In this document: in pieces, positions 59,165-64,000 of the stretch
How positions within the stretch are numbered: position 1 is the stretch's first letter
Layout: the number at the start of each line of letters is the position of its first letter
Source of the DNA: Echinometra lucunter
Lineage: Eukaryota > Echinodermata > Echinoidea > Camarodonta > Echinometridae
Direction of reading: 5' to 3'
DNA: 64,000 bases
Assembly: GCA_029962745.1 (NCBI GenBank)
Contig: CM057162.1
Span: 20,007,240-20,071,239, forward strand
Position numbers and translations under genes: made by a program
The notes under the pieces: generated by a model
Databases searched by the model: none
Seen by the model: the letters and a program-made list of their open reading frames with translations, nothing else
Told to the model about the DNA's origin: nothing

Positions 59165-59740
59165 CATGCACCTTTCAAAAGCAAACATCCTATGTGCATC
59201 ATTACGATTCAAAATATCGAAATTTTAAGGCAGAAGGGACAAAAAATACCTTGGCATGTTTGGAAGCTTTGTTTTCAGTTTTCTTGGAAAATCGAGAATA
59301 TTCATTTATAATGCCTTTCAAGATTTCAAAGCTGAAAAGCGGGAGCAGTGTCATCCAATTTCGAAAGCAAGAATTTAACGTGCATGATCATGATAACGCC
59401 AATTGTATTTAGTTTCCAACTATCGAAAGCTTTTAAAGACGGAGGGGAGAAATAAATGCCTTTGGAAACTTTATTTTTCATTTTTCTTAGAAAAGTGAGA
59501 ATAGTCACACCACCTTTCAAGATTTCGAAGCTGAAAAGCGAGAGTGGTGTCATTTTATTCATATTTCAAAAGCAAGAGTTTAATGTACATCATGATGCCC
59601 ACTATCAGTTTCCAAATATCGATACGGAGGAATAAATACCTTTGTAAACTCATTTTTTCTTGGAAAAAATGGGAAGAGTAGATTACATTACCTTTCAAGA
59701 TTTCAAAGCTGAAAAGGGAGATGAGGAAATGGTACCTTTT
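59165..59740 (+). repeat. Three tandem units of about 180-200 bp in the left palindrome arm
   Basis: CCTTTCAAGATTTCAAAGCTG-like words recur near 59312, 59512 and 59692, with AAAGCAAGARTTTAAYGT between them. The mirrored copies lie at about 62725-63290. Confidence 0.8.
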
Positions 59741-60264
59741 AGTTTCAGTGCTTCAGTAATCAATATCCAAAACTATTTATGGAATTGATATACATAATCA
59801 TTTTTTAAAGGAAAACAAATAGTTGAATATTAGAAATAATGTCTTGCTCTGAAAGGCTGTTCCCCGGGAGATTTCGCAGAGGATTGTCCAGACGCAAATT
59901 TGGAACAAAAGTGCATGTTGAAAACGATGAGTTAAGGCTACAACGGATCGGGACAACAGATTGTGAAGACTTTCCTAAAGTGCTCTAAAATAATTATGTT
60001 TGACTGTGCGCATCCTGGAAGAAAGTAATTTCCTAAGAGGGTCACTAAAACGCCAGGTTTCGGTCCTTTATGAAAATACAAAATTCTCTCATTCACATTT
60101 CGCCCCCTCCCCGTCGTGAAAAACCTCCCCTGATACCCCTCCAGATCCTTGCCCCCGCACTGTACCGACAAAAAAAATGATAAAATAAAAACATATTAAA
60201 ATTAAATTTTCATTCTTCAGTGTTGGCAAGTCACTGACATCGACTCTTCATGAAACACTCGATC

Positions 60265-60385
60265 ATATAGTAGTAGTAGCGGCAGTAGTAGTAGAGGTAG
60301 TAGTAGTAGTAGTAGTAGTAATAGTAGTAATAGCGGTGGTAATGGTGTTGGTGTTGGTGGTGGTGGTGGTGGTAGTAGTAGGTTG
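60265..60385. repeat. (TAG)n and (GGT)n microsatellite
   Basis: AGTAGTAGT then GGTGGTGGT runs, mirrored at 62060-62190. Poly-Thr and poly-Val frames here are artefacts. Confidence 0.9.
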
Positions 60386-62126
60386 GTAATTAATTATCAT
60401 TTTGTTTACATTTTTAAAAATAATATCATCAGTATATTTTTTTCTGTTACAGTTGAATTGAAAAGATATTTAAAAAAACAGACCCTTTAACGATTATATT
60501 ATAACTGCATTGTACATTTCATGTTCTTCATTGCCAAAAACAGTCGATGTAAAATGCAGCCCTAAGATTGTCTTTCTAATATACCTTTTTGTTATGTAGG
60601 CCTATGTTACTGGCCTACATTTAATGTGTAGTCAGTGTGGTGTGTGTGGTTGCACTTTCATAAATGAAAATAAGAGAAAACATCATTTTTAATAAAAATA
60701 AATATGAAAATGATGTGGAGATAAGCAACCGATTGCAATCTTAAGCTGCCTGATAGAAGAGGTACTTTCTGAGCTGCCATCCTTTTTCTTTGTTGTTTGT
60801 TTTTTGTTAAAGGCCTGAATGTTTCTGGTGTGTGATGGATACTTGTTCCTTACACTTGGAAATACAATTATATTTTAAACTGTACATTTAGTATTTTAAC
60901 TCGATACTTCTCCAGCGTTAGACTCCCCTCACTATGTACCACTCGTACAAGCAACATCGATCCCATATTTGGTTGAGAGCCAGAATTAAGAGCATTTGTT
61001 ATGCTTTTAGTTAATGGCTTTCTGGCCCTCAGCAGAACATTTGAAATAAGTACTAGTAGTACTAATACAGAGTGACAGAGAGAGAGAGAGAGAGAGAAAG
61101 AAAGAATGAGCATTATTGGAGAAAGAGAGAAAAATCAGTGCCTGCGCGAACGTAACAAGTATCAGCCTAAGGGTCTGCGCGCAAAGACTACTAACAATCG
61201 TCAATGAGTCGTACGTGACAGTCAATGGGATTGCGTGGATTGCCTATGGAAAGGTCCAGCAAGAAATCAAGTCCACGCACATGCGCACAAGGAGGATTTG
61301 CACTGATTTTTCTCTCTCCAATAATGCTCATTCTTTCTTTCTCTCTCACTCTCTCTCTCTCTCTCTCTGTCACTCTGTATTAGTACTACTAGTACTTATT
61401 TCAAATGTTCTTCTGAGGGCCAGAAAGCCATTAACTAAAAGCACAACAAATGCTCTTAATTCTGGCTCTCAACCCAATAAGGGATTGATGTTGCTTGTAC
61501 GAGTGGTACATAGTGAGGGCAGTCTAACGCTGGAAAAGTATCGAGTTAAAATACTAAATGTACAGTTGAAAATATAATTGAATTTCCAAGTGTAAGGAAC
61601 AAGTATCCATCACACCACCAGAAACATACAGGCCTTTAACAAACAACAAACAACAAAGAAAGAGGATGGCAGCTCAGAGAGTACCTCTTCTATCAGGCAG
61701 CTTAAGATTGCAATCGGTTGCTTATCTCCACATCATTTTCATATTTATTTAATTAAAATGATGTTTTCTCTTATTTTCGTTTATAAAAGTGCAACCACAC
61801 ACACCACACTGACTACACATTAAATGTAGGCCAGTAATATAGGCCTACATAACAAAAAGGTATATTAGAAAGACAATCTTAGGGTTGCATTTTACATCGA
61901 CTGTTTTTGGCAATGAAGATCATGAAATGTACAATGCAGTTATAATAAAATCCTTAAAGGGTCTGGTTTTTTTAATATCTTTTCAATTCAACTGTAACAG
62001 AAAAAATTATACTTATGATATTATTTTTAAAAATGTAAACAAAATGATAACTAATTACCAACCTACTACTACCACCACCACCACCACCATCACAACCAAC
62101 ACCAACACCACCACTATTACTAATAT

Positions 62127-62166
<40 letters not shown>

Positions 62167-63446
62167 GCCACTACTACTACTATTATATGATTGAGTGTTT
62201 CATGAAGAATCGATGTCAGTGACTTGCCAACACTGAAGAATAAAAAAGAGGTAGATTTTTTTAATTTTTTTTGTTTGTTTGTTTTATACGGGGGCAAGGA
62301 TCTGGAGGGATATCAGGGGAGGTTTTTCACGACGGGGAGGGGGCGACATGTGAATGAGAGAATTTTGTATTTTCATAAAGGATCGAAACCTGGCGTTTTA
62401 GTGACCCTCTTTGGAAATTACTTTATTTCAGGATGCGCACAGTCAAACATAATTATTTTAGAGCACTTTAGGAAAGTCTTCACAATCTGTTATCCCGATC
62501 CGTTGTAGCCTTAACTCATTATTTTCGACATGCACGTTTCTTCCAAATTTGGGTCTGGACAATCCTCTGCAAAATCTCCCGGGGAGCAACCTTTCAGAGC
62601 GAGACATTATTTCTAATATTCAACTCTTTGTTTTCCTTTTAAAAATGATTATGTATATCAATTCCATAAATCGTTTTGGATATTGATTACTGAAGCACTG
62701 AAACTAAAAGGTACCATTTCCTCATCTCCCTTTTCAGCTTTGAAATCTTGAAAGGTAATGTAATCTACTCTTCCCATTTTTTCCAAGAAAAAATGAGTTT
62801 ACAAAGGTATTTATTCCTCCGTATCGATATTTGGAAACTAATAGTAGGCATCATGATGTACATTAAACTCTTGCTTTTGAAATGTGATTACAATGACACC
62901 ACTCTCGCTTTTCAGCTTCGTAAATCTTGAAAGGTGGTGTGACTATTCTCACTTTTCTAAGAAAAATGAAAAATAAAATTTCCAAAGGCATTTATTTCTC
63001 CCTTCCGTCTTTAAAAGCTTTCGATAGTTGGAAACTAAATACAATGGGCGTTATCATGATCATGCATGTTAAATTCTTACTTTCGAAACTGGATGACACT
63101 GCTCCCGCTTTTCAGCTTTGAAATCTTGAAAGGCATTGTAAATGAATATTCTCGATTTTCCAGGAAAACTGAAAACAAAGCTTCCAAACATGCCAAGGTA
63201 TTTTTTGTCCCTTCTGCCTTAAAATTTCGATATTTTGAATCGTAATGATGCACATAGCATGTTTGCTTTTGAAAGGTGCATGACTGACACTGCTTCTATA
63301 CTTAGACTAAGATAGTTTGGAAAATTTGTTATGAATTTTTGAAATTTAAAGTTAGATGACTTCATATACGTGAAAATAAAAACAACAAATCCTTCAAAGT
63401 ATGATAAATATTGGGTGATGGAGCCAGTAATAAATGATAAGGCATG

Positions 63447-63819
63447 AAAATAAACTTTTGGTCCATTAAATGATCAAATTAGGTAGTTTCTACTAAAAAG
63501 GGAGTTCAAAGTTGGTAGGTGCTTAAATTCCCTGAAAAGTGGTAGTCTACCCCCTAAATCGGTAGAGTTGGCAAGTACGTGATTTTCACACACTAATTTG
63601 CTCTCAGCCAATCAAATGAAAGGATTTTCAGTAGCTTATAACAGTTGTCAGTAAAAATCACTGACAAAACTCTTCATGGAACGTTCCTCTATTAATTTCA
63701 GGGTAGAAAATGAAAATTTCTTCTTTGAATAAATCTTATGTCTTGAAAAAGCAAGAAGTCGTAAATGATGATTGTTGTGATCTCATTGGAAAAGCCATAA
63801 AAATGGTAACACTTAATGG
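63447..63819. other. No gene seen
   Basis: AT-rich unassigned DNA after the palindrome. Confidence 0.4.
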
Positions 63820-64000
63820 ATGTAAAAAATAACGTAAGAATCACGTCATATTGTGGTCTTTAAAAAGTTGTTAAAACGTGGGAAATAATTGGCGTAAAAC
63901 CCCGTCTTATTCTGGTCTTAGAGAAGACGTAATAAAGTGGTAAATAGTTTGACGTAAAATTTACATCATATTATGGTCAAACAAAAAGTGCGGAAATATT
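63820..64000. repeat. Start of a tandem repeat, about 60-bp unit
   Basis: CGTCATATTGTGGTCTT (63843), CGTCTTATTCTGGTCTT (63902) and CATCATATTATGGTC (63963) are spaced about 60 bp apart, with GACGTAA/GGCGTAAAA words between. It runs off the window end. Confidence 0.65.

Larger units (their letters stand above)
59001..63446. repeat. Palindrome with 2.1-kb arms and a 156-bp spacer
   Basis: 59001-61141 is inverted at 61298-63446. Examples: TTTATTACTGGCTCCATCAC (59013) with its complement near 63430, CAGCCCTAAGATTGTCTTTC near 60557 with its complement near 61870, and GAATGAGCATTATTGGAGAA (61104) with its complement near 61325. Arms differ by point changes and repeat lengths, such as the TAG/GTG run at 60265-60380 against 62060-62190. 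The left arm runs into the gap, so its full extent is unknown. No protein is recognised. Confidence 0.9.

Noticed and set aside
59938..62508. A matching pair of frames in the two palindrome arms (59938-60171 minus, 62224-62508 plus) as a conserved gene
   Set aside because: Nearly all differences between the two copies change the amino acid, no domain is recognised, and the frames are short. The similarity is explained by the inverted repeat.
1..64000. tRNA, rRNA or small nuclear RNA genes
   Set aside because: No convincing internal promoter boxes, cloverleaf or conserved rRNA/snRNA words were recognised by eye. A dedicated covariance-model search would be needed to exclude them.

Overview
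The window looks like repeat-rich nuclear DNA of a marine animal, probably an echinoderm such as a sea urchin. The signs are interstitial TTAGGG telomere-type arrays, a Tx1/L1-like and an L2/CR1-like non-LTR retrotransposon, many short hAT-like elements with 8-bp target duplications, abundant simple repeats, and AGGCCTAG-rich low-repeat stretches. The species call is inference. There is no prokaryotic gene organisation, and I recognise no cellular protein-coding gene, rRNA or tRNA. The only convincing protein-coding sequences belong to the two retrotransposons, and both are broken. An assembly gap of 500 N lies at 58501-59000.

Layout. 1-2.99 kb: a satellite of about 302 bp interrupted by two DNA transposons. 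3.0-4.6 kb: microsatellites and a minisatellite. 4.6-12.1 kb: a region bracketed by hAT-type inverted ends and an 8-bp duplication, holding nested elements and a low-repeat core. 12.4-19.1 kb: a large inverted repeat whose outer parts are satellite plus telomere-like repeats; its right arm is split by a TATA-containing element that itself contains another transposon. 20.9-22.1 kb: a tandem array rich in the CRE octamer TGACGTCA. 23.4-30.7 kb: a foldback-like unit with a roughly 200-bp array in both orientations, invaded by a hAT-like element, by a tandem repeat carrying nuclear-receptor DR1 motifs, and by an element with a 6-bp duplication. 30.7-33.8 kb: low-repeat DNA with candidate splice sites.

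33.8-50.6 kb: a duplicated repeat (D plus A). Between the copies lies a Tx1/L1-like LINE on the minus strand (ORF1 45509-46485, ORF2 37201-40971). It sits inside one A copy at a site that is empty in the other direct copy. 50.9-56.2 kb: two oppositely oriented arrays of a 15-bp minisatellite flanking a 5'-truncated L2/CR1-like LINE. 58.0-58.5 kb: a TTAA-flanked foldback element. 59.0-63.4 kb: a 2.1-kb-arm palindrome beside the gap. 63.8-64.0 kb: the start of another tandem repeat.

The genes form no pathway. What the window shows is layered transposition: satellites hit by hAT-like elements, foldback units hit by LINEs, and palindromes split by later insertions. Several arrays carry consensus transcription-factor motifs, but no function is shown by the sequence alone. 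All similarity statements come from reading the sequence by eye.
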